From contig NC_061118.1 of the NCBI RefSeq assembly GCF_002878395.1, forward strand, positions 85,820,521 through 85,884,520: DNA of 64,000 nucleotides, given 5' to 3'. The DNA comes from Capsicum annuum. Taxonomy: Eukaryota > Streptophyta > Magnoliopsida > Solanales > Solanaceae. The notes beneath the pieces were generated by a model. The model worked only from the letters and a program-made list of their open reading frames with translations. It did no database searches and was not told where the DNA came from. The translations under genes and the position numbers were made by a program. Shown in pieces: positions 24,309-37,204 of this stretch. The number at the start of each line of letters is the position of its first letter. Position 1 is the stretch's first letter.

Positions 24309-26419
24309 TCACAACCCGAACCAGGGCCTAGCCGTGACGAGCATTTCAAACCATGGAGGCCCGAAACACCCCTATCTGTCTGATAATCATGCACGTAATT
24401 GATATGCTCAAAGTAATGCAGAAGAAATAAAATATAATAAAAACATGGTCAAGAATCATATGAAAACAAAAATGGGGAATAGTGTCCCACAATCTAAATT
24501 AACATCTCTAAAACCGTCTGCAAAATCTCTACTACATAACTGAAATAATGTCTATCTGAAAACTAGGACAAGGCCCACAGCAGACCCCCAAAACTGAATA
24601 TAAGATAAAAGGACTACAGGACATAAGACCTTCTAAAACATAGAAGGATCACCACTTGTCTCTGCAACTCTATCTGAATGATCTACTGATTCTCTTGACC
24701 CCTAGACTGGGCCTCTGAACCTTAGAGGTTGGAGAGGGGAGGGGGTCAGCAAAAAAGATCTGGCACTCAGAGATATCAAAGCAAAACATAATATTTTTAC
24801 AAAATATAGTTGAGAGCCATTATAAAGCAATTTCGTATCAAATCATTTGAAAGCACATGGGTGTAATGCAATAGTTTTTCTCAACAATAATGAAATGCAA
24901 CAGAGCTAGGTAAAATACCCTACATAATTTACACCAACTGTCAAACCTTAGTTGCCGCCAAGATTCAAGTATAAGTGAGGGAGAGACACACAAGATTACA
25001 CAACATGGTGTCTTGACCCAATGGTAGTGCCCAAGATTACCTGGCCTGTGCTCCTACCTATAGTCCCAATTTGGGAATGACATGAAGTCAAGTACACAAG
25101 ATCACTTAGCCTAGTACCAATATTCCGTATTGGCAAACACGTTTTTCTAGCGATGAGCCCTTGTGTCTCAAATGCCTTCTTCGGGCATCCACCTTTCTCA
25201 TGTAAAATCAATACATTCAAATTTCATCTTATTCAATCACATGTCGTATTCTGTAGGGTATCGTCTTACCCGACTTGCAAGTCATCAATATCACATCCAC
25301 ATATGCATAATCATGTAAAAACTAAGGTGCTTCATTATTTAGAAGTGGTGAACAATATTTATTTCAAATTCATGCTCTCTTTTGTTGAACACAATATAAT
25401 ATGGACTATCGAAACATTATCATGGGAATTTGAAAACAATTTATCATTCATATTTATCAAACTTCCATGGAAAATCTCAAATCACATATGCATGGTTTCA
25501 ACCATTGAAGTATATAGGCAAACAATTCCCATGACATAAAGAAAATGACTTAGAAATCATGTTGAAAGAAAGATATTAGCATTTGATTGAAAACCCCCAT
25601 TTTAAAGCATGCATGTTCATAAAACTATACCCATGAGATTTTTGGATAACCCCACGTACCTCTATTTCCAAGGATAATAGATGTTTCTTGAAGCTTGCGG
25701 ATTGGTGATTCCAAATATGTAATAATCTTTGAAAACCTACGGTCAAATCTTGAACAATTTTGGTTTTTATTTTGAAACCCTAAGAAGAATCTTGAGCACT
25801 TTTGATGAAAGAGTATGTATTTTGGGGTACTTGGAACTAAATCTCGTGTTTTAGGGCTAAGTAAGGGTGGAAAAGGACAACTTTCTTCTAAACACAGAGT
25901 GTTTAAATCACCAGAATTCCTTACATAGGCGCCGCCCATCCCATTGCCTATGTTCACATAGGCTCCACCTAGGCTATCACCTATGTTTACATAGGCGCCA
26001 CCTAGGCTATTGCCTATGCTTTCCAGTGGCCATGGACGATTGGTTAGGCGACGCTTATCAGTTTGAAGGGCCATAATTTCTTGCTGGGGTGTTGTATTTT
26101 AGCCAAATTGGTATCGTTGGAAATCTAACTCCAATAACTATCATTTGACACATAGTAGGCTTCCTAATTCGACATATACAGAGAGTTATAGTAGATGGAA
26201 GCTGACACACTTTACAACGTCTACTAAAACTTAGTCGACCAAAATAGTTTCAACTCATCCTTGATTTGAAGGACATCTATGGTCTAAATTCAAGATTGAT
26301 TGGATTCACATACTAAGCAATTAATTAACATGCCATATTGGCACAGGATTTATGGCTTCGATATTATCAACGCATCGAAATCATGGTTTTTATTCTAGCC
26401 TAAATTGCGGGGTGTTACA
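24309..26419 (-). repeat. Element Z: 3' LTR
   Basis: In minus sense it starts TGTAACACCCCGCAATTTAG and ends GGTTGTGA; TCAC at the plus-strand start is shared with the other copy. It carries the tandem GC-rich repeat at 25925-26065 and, further from the start, a conserved 3' portion from 24309. A 149-codon minus-strand frame (26074-25625) spans the repeat and its downstream part; see findings. Confidence 0.9.
25925..26065 (-). repeat. Z 3' LTR: 33-bp GC-rich palindromic tandem repeat
   Basis: About three units of a 33-base repeat, each containing a variant of TAGGCGCCGCCTAGGC, itself nearly palindromic. In this copy several units have decayed (GCTCCACC, GCGCCACC). It lies in the U3-like part between the LTR start and the probable transcription start. 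Confidence 0.75.
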
Positions 26420-26456
26420 TTATCTTCCCCTGGGATCATTCGTCCTCGAATGATTG
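26420..26456 (-). other. Element Z: polypurine tract and upstream hairpin
   Basis: The minus strand reads TCATTCGAGGACGAATGA, a perfect 7-bp stem with an AGGA loop. It is followed by TCCCAGGGGAAGATAA and then the LTR start. It is the best-preserved example of a hairpin found before the purine tract in several elements here. Confidence 0.75.
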
Positions 26457-29400
26457 GTAGGAATATATTGAAGCTTAGAGGTATGGAATAATGCGGACAC
26501 GACATTTTCTCTAATAAATAATATGCTGATCTAAAACATAACCATATGGCTGGAACTACTGATGTTCTAAATTCTTATACCGGACATGCATATCTAATAC
26601 ATGCATATCTGACTGAACTGACGTATGAATGTATGACTGAATATGGCATGACAACTGGTGTGGAGCTTGTAATAAGAATCTATGCATGCTGCTGAATAGG
26701 GTATCTCCCCATTGGGACCTTATGTCCCTCTATGAATGTTCAATTCACTAAGATACTCGGAAAACTAAGGCAATGCATAGGGCACCTACGAATTGAATCA
26801 TAATTGAACATTAGGAATCTGAATTTAATGCATGATCATGAACTGGGCTATACTCGTAACTACTGGTATACTCTATCTTGTAATAGTAGCATGTCTGAGA
26901 TTTCTAGTAGCATGAATAAGTGCAAAGACGAGAAAACAAGTCATGCGAATCTGACTACTAAATGACTTATTGGCCATACAGACTACATTATACTACACTC
27001 TCATACTTAACTAGAGTATTGTCTTCAACACTCTCTCTAAGGAAGCTCTAGCGGTAATAGGGAGCCATGCATCTTGGGTACGGATTACACAAGACATCCA
27101 ACTGGGGAAATCACAACATTGACAATACTCTACAGTCGGAATATAGACATATAACTGCTAAATTAGGATAGAATTTTCAGACCTTTGGCAATACAACTTC
27201 TTACTTTTAGGCTTAGAGCACTTCCCGAATATCCCTTAACTATACTATTCCCTATAAATATCATATTCATTCAACTCATCTTAGAATTCTCATATGAGCA
27301 TTGACAAATCTTTCCACTAATATCGGAAATAACTTAATCCCTTCGCTGTGATCAAGCCTAACTCTAAGTCACAAGAAAATATAACATGCCAGACCATGCT
27401 ATTATTCTAAACCATATGATGCCACCTTCTATATCTCCTTTAAAGATCACATCCTAAGTATAACATGCCTTACCACTTCAATGACTACTCTGAACTCTTA
27501 ATATGAAGTCGCTAATGCATATTGCGACCTTCCGCTACAATCCCAAAATGTCATTCAAGCCTAATTTATAACCACATGTTAACTTCAAGGAAACCACACA
27601 TAAATACAAACTTCACCTAGTTTCTAAACTATTGTCAATATAAATCCCACGCGCTACCCTATGACATACACACACAAACCTTTCCACTAACCATCACATG
27701 TATCAAAGACTTGGCCCCAAATATTACTTCATACTTATGGCCTTATCTAAACAAGCATACTATGATCTTCCATCAACAAGAACATTTACATCATCACCAC
27801 TATCATTGCATAGGGCGGGTCACAAAAAGGTTAAAACATGAAGATTTTTATACGGGACTGAGCACACTATAAAGAGTGAGTACATATGTCATGAGTTTCA
27901 TGACCTCAACTAGAGTTCATAACATAAGGAATGTGATTCCGACTACTTGAATGAACTAGAACTCATTATCTTGGAACTGGAAGAGTACGTGACTCTCTAT
28001 CATATACCGGAATCATGAACTATTATCACGGAACTGAATTGTAAGGCAAGAGTAAGCATCCGTATAACAAAAAAATACTGAGGTAGGAATAGGTTGAGAT
28101 TCACCCTCACTTTCTGATGTTCTAAATCATACTGCATCACTACTAGAATCTGAGAGCCTTACTTGGTTATTCGTTCTATCATCTCCCCCTTAGCTTCAAG
28201 TCATCATCTAGCGTTTGGGAGATCCCTTACCAGATTCTAACTAAACTTTACTTACTGCATTCTAGGATCTAAAAAAAATGACAATACATGCATATCATAG
28301 AACTCAACCCAAATGACTACCTTCTGGGATACACTCTATCTTTCCATAGCCACCAATAGTTATAGTATAATGCTTGCACACTTATTTCTATCGGTTCAAC
28401 CTTCAAAACTCAAACTTAGATTCTAACACTTAACATGGATATTTAGATCACCATATACCATCTAACTAGTCTTTCTCCACTTAACAATTCAATGGTACCA
28501 CTAGCCACATAAATTATGTAATAGTGTTAGAAAAAATAAGCCGTAACCTCATATCACCTTAACATACTTCTACACCATAACTACAAGATTATACTTCATT
28601 ACAAATCAATTTAAACTTACGCCATATCATACACTATTCAAGCCTATTAGATCACTTTCATATAACTAACATCATTGATCAAGAAATCATCACATCCACC
28701 TTTATGAACTTCAGCTGTTCAAACTTAATGTCTAGTGCTATGCATGATTTACAACCCAACCTTACACAAAATTTTCACTTGGAAACTATAAATAAACATC
28801 ATGAAACACTAGTGCACTAGAACTTAATAACTACAATAATCGATCATGACCTAACAGTTTTCCTAATCATACTCTGTTAGCACGTACTATTTCAGAACCT
28901 CAAGCCTACTAATTTAATCCCACAAAACATGCATCATCAAACTCTTACCACTATTTACCACCACACCATTTAAATTCAAGACTATAGTTTATTATCAATT
29001 ATCTACCACCAATAAAGAATGCAACATAATATAAATGTACTAATCCATCAAATTGGGACATTCTACCCAAATATCTCAAAAATCTACTACATACCTTCTC
29101 ACAAGTGGCACTAGTTTACAACTACTAATGAAAAGAGGGTCAAGGGGTAAGGTCACATAATAGACATGATCAACCTTAATCTTATATTATAACCACATAC
29201 AATATTTTATACTTATACGGATTTCTCACCTCATACTTACTCACTCAATCATACATTTAGACTGCCTTTAAATTCCTTAAACAACTATGAGTCTATAATT
29301 ATAACTTACTCGCTAATATAGCCATTTTCACATTCAAGCAACCAACAAATCACGTTGAACAACAACTCATTCTCTACCTTATCACACATAAGGATGAATC

Positions 29401-30309
29401 ACTTCATTACCAACTCTATCTCATGCAAACAGATTCAGCCATACATATATTAAACCAATTAAAGAACAACAAGTTGAACAACAAGTTGCTAGCGAATCAA
29501 AATAGGCCTCACACGAGTTCACTAGACTTTGGTTTTGTGTTTTGAACAAGAAAATGAGATGGATGACAAGGAAACTATGCTAGTGAATCGAAAGAGCCCC
29601 ACATGGCTTTACTAGACTTTTTAGTTTCATCAACGCAATGATAAAATATTTCCAAGAGATAGAAACTTGTCACACAATATTCCATAATCTGAAAATACAC
29701 ATCTTACTTTGTATAGATAAAAATCTGAGTCAAACACTTCCTCCATGGACTACTATACCGTCCATACACGCTGCTAGCTACTACATTAGTTTATCACTAT
29801 AAAGGGGTAAATCATCCTCACTCTGACTTCTAACTTTGCGACTTCACATCACCAACTTCTTGGTCAAATTTCATTACCTATAGTTCATGACAACAACACC
29901 TCAACACACATTACTATTTAGGTAGAAATACAGTTCCAATATTCTGCTACACCTTATTACCTCTGAAGCGTGACACTGGCAATATAAGTTCTGAAAAAAA
30001 CTGAATACACTTAATACTGCAAGTTGAAAAGAATGATTTCATCAAAATCAAGGTTCACACTAGAACCAACACACTCTGAAGCACTAATGGACTCTTCTCA
30101 AGTACTTGTAAAAATCTTATATGATTCAATCAAAACGAACCATACCATTTAGACTCTAAACTCCTGTACTTGAATCGGTCCAATGATGAGACATGTCTGA
30201 GAATGTTCGAGTAAGGAAAGAATTAGGATGACTGTTACTTTTGTATGGGCGACACCATATCACAAATTTGAGTATGAAAGAGGAATATTCTGACTCTATT
30301 ACACAAACT

Positions 30310-30438
30310 AGAACATGAAGAAAGAGAGACATTCCTAAACATCTTATAGCCTCCTTCTTATAAGTGTGGTGCGCTACACATCGATAAACAAGACTCTACC
30401 TGACTCAATTTCACAGACACCCTAGGACCATGAATCGT
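30310..30438 (-). other. Element Z: conserved leader
   Basis: In minus sense, after the PBS come a CCTAGG-type block, AGTCTTGTTTATCGATGTG (from 30400), and GGCTATAAGATGTTTAGGA (30351-30333). These correspond in order and spacing to B, D and X. Z's LTRs differ from B's, so the leader is conserved independently of LTR family. Confidence 0.7.
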
Positions 30439-30451
30439 GCTTTGATACCAA
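30439..30451 (-). other. Element Z: primer-binding site (Met-tRNA type)
   Basis: The minus strand reads TTGGTATCAAAGC, one mismatch to the usual TTGGTATCAGAGC. It is five bases from the LTR end at 30457. Confidence 0.82.
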
Positions 30452-30456
30452 GTTTT

Positions 30457-32562
30457 TCACGACCCAAACCAGGGCCTGGCCGTGACAAGCATTTCAAATA
30501 GTGGAGGCCCAAAACACCTCTATCTGCCTGCTAATCATGTACATAATTCATATGATCAAAGTAATGTAGAAGAAACACAATATAACGGAAACATGGTCAA
30601 GAATCATATGAAAACAAAAATAGGGAATAGTGTCCCACAATCTAAATTAACATCTCTAAAACCATCTGAAAAATCTCTACTACATGACTGAAACAATGTC
30701 TATCTAAAAATTAGGACAAGGCCCCCAGCAGACCCCCAAAACTGAATATAAGATAAAAGGACTGCAGGACATAAGACCTTCCAAAACATAGAAGGCTCAC
30801 CACTTATCTCTGCAACTCTGTCTGAATGATCTACTGATTTTCTTGACCCCTAGATTGGGCCTCTTAACCTGATAGGTTGGAGAGGGGAGGGGCTCAACAT
30901 AAAATTACTGGCACTCAGTGATATCAAAGCAAAACATAATATTTATAAAAAAATATAGTTGAGAGCCATTATAAAGCAATTTCGTATCAAATCATTTGAA
31001 AGCACATGGGTGTAATGCAATAGTTTTTCTCAATAATAATGAAATAAAACTGAGCTAGGTGGACTACCTTACATAATTTACACCAACTGTCAAACCTCGG
31101 TTGCCACTGAGATTAGAGTATAAGTGAGGGAGAGACACACAAGATCACACAGCATGGTGTCTCGACCCAATGGTAGTGCCCAAGATCACATGGCCTGGGC
31201 TTCTACCTATAGTCCTAATTTAGGAATGACATGAAGTCAAGTACACAAGATCACTTAGCCTGGTACCAATATTCTATGTCAGAAAACACGTTTTTCCAGC
31301 GATGAGCCCTTGTGTCTCAAATGCCTTCTTCAGGCATCAACTTTTATCATATAAAATCAATGCATTCAAATTTCATCTTATTCAATCACATGTATTCTGT
31401 AGGGTATCGTCATACCCGACTTGCAAGTCATCAATAGCACATCCACATATGCATAATTATGTAAAAACCAAGGTGCTTCATCATTTACAAGTGGTGAACA
31501 ATATTTATTTCAAATTCATGCTCTCTTTTGTCATCACAATATAATATGGACTATCAAAAAATTATCATGGGAATTTGAAAATAATTTATCATTCATATTT
31601 ATCAAACTTCCATGTAAAATCTCAAATCACATATGCATGGTTTCAACCATTGAAGTATATAGGCAAATAATTCCCATGGCATAAAGAAAATGACTTAGAA
31701 ATCATGTTGAAAGCAAGATATTAGCATTTGATTGAAAATCCCCATTTTAAAGCATGCATGTTCATAAAACTACACCCATGAGATTTTTGAATAACCCCAC
31801 GTACCTCTATTTCCAAGGATAATAGGTCTTTCTTGAAGCTTGCGGATTGGTGATTCCAAATATGTAATTATCTTTGAAAACCTACGGTCAAATCTTGCAC
31901 AATTTGGATTTTTATTTTGAAACCATAAGGAGAATCTTGAGCACTTTTGTTGAAAGAATATGTATTTTGGGGTCGTTGAACTAAATCTCATGTTTTAGGG
32001 CTAAGTAAGGGTGGAAAAGGACCACTTTTTCCTCAACACGGAGTGTTTAAATCACCAGAATTCCTTACATAGGCGCCGCCCATCCCGTTGCCTATGTTCA
32101 CATAGGCGCCGCCTAGGCTATCGCCTATGTTTACATAGGCGCCGCCTAGGCTATTGCCTGTGCTTTCTAGTGGCCATGCGCGATTGGTTAGGCGACGCTT
32201 ATCACTTTGAAGGGCCATAATTTCTTGCTCGGGTGTCGGATTTTAGCCAAATTGGTATCGTTGAAAGCTAACTCGAATACCTATTATTTGACACATAGTA
32301 GGCTTCCTAATTCAACATATACAGAAAGTTATGGTCAATGGAAGCTGACACACTTTACAACATCCACTAAAACTTAGTCGACTGAAATAGTTTCAACTCG
32401 TCCTTGAGTTGAAGGACCTCTATAGTCTAAATTCAAGCTTGAATGGATTCACATACTACAGAATTAATTAATATGCGATATTGGCATAGGATTTATGGCT
32501 TCTTGATTATCAGCGCATCGAAATCATGGTTTTTATTCTAGCCCAAAATACAGGGTGTTACA
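30457..32562 (-). repeat. Element Z: 5' LTR
   Basis: A 2106-base copy of 24309-26419, starting TGTAACACCCTGTATTTT in minus sense at 32562. The order is conserved module (32228-32275), GC-rich tandem repeat (32070-32200), then a CCACCCTTACTTAGCC segment (32000-32016) at the place where B and X have a TATA-like site. No clear TATA box is visible. Confidence 0.9.
32070..32200 (-). repeat. Z 5' LTR: 33-bp GC-rich palindromic tandem repeat
   Basis: Three units, better preserved than in the other LTR. The repeat period is 33 bases (11 codons) and the core TAGGCGCCGCCTAGGC recurs. It is locally far richer in G+C than its surroundings and rich in CG dinucleotides. Confidence 0.8.
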
Positions 32563-32567
32563 CTTTT

Positions 32568-32584
32568 CCAATAACATTTTATAG
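32568..32584 (-). other. Element X: leader piece between Z and W
   Basis: Only 17 bases, CCAATAACATTTTATAG, matching CCTAAAACATCTCATAG of B's leader (7591-7607). It proves that Z and W landed 22 bp apart in the same leader of X. Confidence 0.65.
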
Positions 32585-35104
32585 TGTAATGACCCTTCAG
32601 GTCATTTTTTGTATTCCTACTTATTTTCTTCATTAAATCTTTTTCATAGCTGTCCCAAGTTATTTATGACTTACTGGAATTGATAGTTTGATTACCAGGT
32701 GGTTTAATTATTTTTAGAGCCAATTTCCTATTTAGAAGTGTTTGTTGGTTCAAAATAGCCACCGGGTGAAAATGTCAGTAAAATGATCTCATATGAAATT
32801 TAGACTATGCCAGTAGCTCCAAAATATCAATTTTAGGCTAGGTAAACCTTTGTCTTAGTACCCAATGCACCCTAACTCATTTTCACCTATTGGTCAGAAA
32901 ATTGAAAATTTAGAAGTTTAGGTGTGGGACACACATTTGATCGAAATGACCTTGGATGGAAAATTTATATGTCTAAAAAATAAAATTTAGAATGATAACA
33001 TAGTTAATTTATACATATTGTATTCCGAATGAATCTCGAGGCATCATTGGAAAACATGGAAATTTCCCAAGTTTTCTTGTGCTGAGATGTGCTCGATCAT
33101 ACAAAGGAAATCATGATCACCCTACAGGGACCATCATAAAAGGGGTTGCAATTGCCCTTACATGATTACCATCCCTAAAAGGTGATTCCCACACCTGAGT
33201 GCATGATTTTGGGTATTTAAAGACCTTTTAGGTGGTGTTTTGGGCACTTTTCTCTCATCTTTGAGACCAAAGAACCCTAATCTGGTGTGCTAAACTTAAA
33301 TCGAGTCTTGATTACCCCTTGGGAGCTTAGTTAACATATATTTTCATGATAAACATTGGATTTGAGGTATGAATCCTTTCATTTCATGCTTGAATTTCTT
33401 AAAAATTTAACAAAAGCCTTAAATCATTTAGGTCTTGATTTAGCCTAATGTTTTCTTGGTTTTTATCCGTTTTTTAGGGTTTTGATTCCCTAGGCTTGAT
33501 ATAATGCTGGGTTGATCTCAGAAGTGTGTTTCCCATAAGTGGGACCCATATTTTGGCATGATTTTGGGACCCAAAGCACAATGGTGTAATAAATTTACTC
33601 ATATTCTCGTAATGATGTATAGATTGGGATTTTGATAGCTTTGCACCTTGCAAAGCTTTTTAAAGCAAAAAAGAAAATGTTTAGGAGTTTGTGAGTTTTC
33701 TTTGGATTTGAGGTAGTCTAGGCTTACTCCAATACAGATTGACGTATAATATATTATAATTCTGATATCTTGATAGATTAGGATGGGCTTTAGGAGTTGG
33801 TTTGATAAAATGGAAGACTCGAGATTAGTTGGGCCATTTGGGCCACTTTGAAAATCATAGGCTTAGAATATTTAACTTTTTTTTACCTATGCCTTTGTTG
33901 AATTAGGCTTTATTGCTCATGTCTAGAAAGAGAATGCCTTAGATCTCTTAAATTGGATACAATTCCCCAAACACCCATTCTTAGAATTATTGGGCCTTAT
34001 TTGTTCATACTATAGAAGGTTACCTTTATTCCATAGGACTTGGCCAAAGTTCTTAAGTTGAATACCTACCTTAGGTCTTATGGTGGCTTGATATACATCT
34101 AAGAGTTGATTAATATAACTTAGCCTAGTCTAGGGTAGAAATTGACATAGAATGCATTTTGGAGATTTAGAAGTGGACTCGTTGACGCATCTTAAGGCAA
34201 GACTTATGATTAGTTCTGTTGAACCCTTAAACTCAGTAATTGACAAGAGAGTTCCCTTTGGAGGACCTATTGATGACTCTTAGTACTTGTTGGTTATGAG
34301 GAAGTGTATTGCGAGTAATGCCCAAGTGACTATACCTTTGTATGTTTGATTGGCTAAAGCTTATGCCGAGATATTAATTATGTTATTGTGGTTGGCGATT
34401 GTTTGGGCTAGCGAACATGATTTTAAATTAAACCTTGTCTATAATACGGCATAATCCATTAATGGTTCTATTGACTACACTATGAATGAACTATAAATTA
34501 TGTCATGGTTTAGCTATTACTCATACTAATGATAAGTTATATTTTGGCTAATAATAGGCCAATAAATATGCTATTAATGATCTATTATCAATGATATTTC
34601 ATAGGGTTACGCTCATGGTCTAAATGACTAGATTATTAATTATGTAATGATGAGTCCTTGATTGTACTTTTGATTAAGTCATTGATTAGGCTAGTGTTTG
34701 CACTGCTAACTATGATGCTATGATCATGCTTAATAATTTTCCTAATAAACCACATGAGAAATCTTTCTTATATCGATTTTTGAATTGATGTAATTAAATA
34801 GGATAAAAGGTATGCTTATTGACTATGTGTAAGTATATTCTCTAGACTATACTTGAATTCATGATACTTCTTTATATGATTACATACATTAATGCTTTTT
34901 ACACTCTTTATACATATCTATATACCCATTTCTCCGGTAAGAGATGGAGGAAAATTTGGTGTTGAAAATATAACTTTCAGGGGAAAACCCGATAATAGCC
35001 TATAATATTCATGTTATATATACATATGTCTATTATTAAGGTGACATAGATGATGAATGATGGATTATGAAGGTATGCACTTCTTTGCTTCTCTTTTATG
35101 CTTA

Positions 35105-35190
35105 TTTACTTTAGCCCTTGTGGGGCTTGCTCTTTACTTTAGCCGTCGTGGGGCTTGTTATTTACTTTACCCCTCATGGTGCTTATCCCC
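35105..35190 (+). repeat. W 5' LTR: 28-30-bp tandem repeat
   Basis: Three imperfect units of TTACTTTAGCCC(T/G)(T/C)GTGGGGCTTG. The same three-unit block is in the 3' LTR at 42572-42655, so it predates insertion. Confidence 0.8.
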
Positions 35191-35214
35191 TATTAATGAC
35201 ATTAATTTATATAC

Positions 35215-35470
35215 TATGATAATATATTGATACTCAGTAAGGCCGGATGAAACTATAATGATATGTTGATACCAGTAAGGCCAGAAGATATTGTGATGAT
35301 ATGTTGATACCTAGCAACGCCAAAGGATATTGTAGTGATACAATAATACTCAGTACGGATGAATGATATTATGATACCCGGTGTGGTCGGATGATAGTAT
35401 GATGATATGATGATACCAAATTTGGATGAAGGATGTGTTGATGATATAATGATAAACCTAGTAATGTTAG
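35215..35470 (+). repeat. W 5' LTR: about 45-bp degenerate tandem repeat
   Basis: About six units following the pattern TGATGATATGTTGATACC, then a CAGTAAGGCCGGA-like segment. Units vary by substitutions and small indels. The counterpart is 42675-42955. Confidence 0.75.
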
Positions 35471-37191
35471 AAGATAATTATTTAATGTGACTGTGTACAT
35501 CTGTCGGTTCAAGTCTAGCCTTCCCCAAGTGTGGCAATTATATGTTTATTTATGATCTTGTATAGTTGGGTATAATGTTAAGATTAGATATATCGGTTGT
35601 ACTCTCCTATTGATTAAGGTATAAAGTTGTATAGTTACTGATTTAAGGTTAAAACATGCTTAGTGGTGGATATTGCTTAAGTGGCTAATAGTGGCTAATG
35701 GATTAGTGAACCTTATTAATAAAGAGGACTAGCAGTATTAGTGGCAATAAATAGTGATAATTATTTTATTATGGAGATTAGTGATGGTGATGGTGATGAT
35801 TAGTTGTTATTGATGACTAAGTCTATGATGTTAATTATTTTTTAAACAAGGATTTGTGGATCAATGGTGGTAGTTAATAAAAGATGTTAGTTGATAGATG
35901 AAGAGTGAATAAATGATAATTAGTGGGATCATGATGGCTAGAAACAAACATTGGTTAATTGAAGAATTTGGTCTAGTGGGGAATCTTTGCTAGATTCTAG
36001 ATATTAGGTAGTCAGTGAATAATGTTAGTCAATGAACCTTGAATAGTGATTATGTGATGAATAGTGGATAGATAATAATTAGAGGTCTTTTGATGCCTAC
36101 CAAATAATTAGTTTAGTAATAAGCATTGGCTAGATATTAATGGGTGAATAGGGTTTATTAATAATGTTGATGATTAAAAAATGGTATGGTTACAGTTATG
36201 AGTATATTAGCATATGTTATTCAACCACTATTAGTGATGATAATTATGAATGTTGGCAAATAGCCGATTGATGAAAATTGTTGAAAACTATGGAATAATG
36301 AGGAATTTTGGATATATTGTTGACTTTATTACTTTATGTTTCTTGTGGGTCTACTATCCGATGGTATGGGAGGCCATGATGAGTTCTTTACTTTATGTAC
36401 CAGTTGGCGTATGAGAGCTAACTTTTTACTTGTAAATACTTGTGTTAAAGCTCATGATGTATATGGTTTCAAACTGCCTAATTTTTATGTACAATGATAT
36501 TGGCATACATTGATGCCTTATGTTACATTGTTATTCTGATATTTATTGTTTGTTATGCGTGGTGATATTAGTATGTTTTGTTGCCTTATGTACACTCTTA
36601 CTCTGATTTGATTACTTATTATATATAGTGATGATAGAGATAATTCAGGTTTGATTTTGTAGCTTGAATTACTTATGATTATCTTGCATTATATCATCTA
36701 TATATCATGACTTAGCTCAGTCAGCTGATGATGCCTGCTACGTACCCATTGTTCTAGTACTCGTACTACACTTTTGTACCTTATTAGTGTAGATCTGAGT
36801 AGTAGCTATCGCTATTGATCGTTGCTCATGCAGTGATTGATTTTTAGAGATAGGTTGAGCTCACACAGTTTGAGTTACCCATTTTTCTTCTATCTCTTGT
36901 ATTTAGTCTTTAGTTTTCAAGAAAGATGCATTGACTATTCTAGACTTGTAGTTGTATTCATACTATTAGATCCTCTTGTACTAACTTTACTAGGTTTTGG
37001 GATTGGTATCTTGTTGGCTGCTTATTCTATCTAGAACCCTTATATTTTCAATTGATGTTTTTAAATTTCCCCTATGTTGGGCCTTTTTTACCAAGTTAAC
37101 TCATTGTGTTAGCTTTAGGTTATGGTATTGGTTTACCTACTAGAGAGATCTAGTAGGTTCCTTTATGACATGTAAAGTGGGTCATGACAAA

Positions 37192-37204
37192 TTGGTATCA
37201 GAGC
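37192..37204 (+). other. Element W: primer-binding site (Met-tRNA type)
   Basis: TTGGTATCAGAGC, an exact match to the usual chromovirus site, two bases after the LTR end. Confidence 0.9.

Larger units (their letters stand above)
26420..30456 (-). other. Element Z: non-coding interior
   Basis: About 4.0 kb without recognisable coding sequence. It is colinear with B's interior over scattered blocks, although the two elements have different LTRs. At the left end (minus 3' side) are the purine tract (CCAGGGGAAGATAA, 26420-26433) and the hairpin TCATTCGAGGACGAATGA (26438-26455). The middle (about 28500-29700) is AT-rich with many short tracts and no clear structure. Confidence 0.7.
24309..32562 (-). 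mobile_element. Element Z: non-coding LTR retrotransposon (LARD-like), inserted in X's leader
   Basis: Its LTRs are 24309-26419 and 30457-32562 (about 2.1 kb each) with a 4.0 kb interior. The 5-bp target duplication CTTTT is exact (24304-24308 and 32563-32567). The LTRs are close copies, roughly nine in ten bases identical in the first 265 bases compared by eye, and better farther in. PBS, leader and purine tract are in place on the minus strand, but no gag-pol motif is seen. Exact target duplication and similar LTRs make Z probably the youngest dated insertion here. Confidence 0.9.
32585..37189 (+). repeat. Element W: 5' LTR
   Basis: It starts TGTAATGACCCTTCAGG and ends GGGTCATGACA. Its order is: a palindrome-like segment with CATACAAAGGAAATCATGATC (about 33097-33190), two tandem-repeat blocks (35105-35190 and 35215-35470), AT-rich sequence with many GTGATGATTA-like words (35700-36250), and a final segment ending at the PBS. 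Weak homology to a chromovirus LTR is suggested by the PBS side. Confidence 0.9.

Noticed and set aside
25153..25539. 128-codon plus-strand frame in Z's LTR, with a shorter counterpart at 31302-31544
   Set aside because: LTR sequence on the antisense strand; it is shared only because the LTRs are copies.
25625..26074. 149-codon minus-strand open frame as a possible gene
   Set aside because: It lies wholly inside Z's LTR, depends on the 33-bp repeat, and its counterpart in the other LTR is broken into two frames.
28500..29800. Possible host gene in the AT-rich middle of Z's interior
   Set aside because: No frame over about 60 codons, no splice-like coding blocks and no recognisable protein words; it is colinear with the non-coding interior of B in places.
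35105..35190. Regular short repeats as a CRISPR-like array
   Set aside because: Units are adjacent with no spacers, the locus is an LTR in plant DNA, and no cas-like gene is present.
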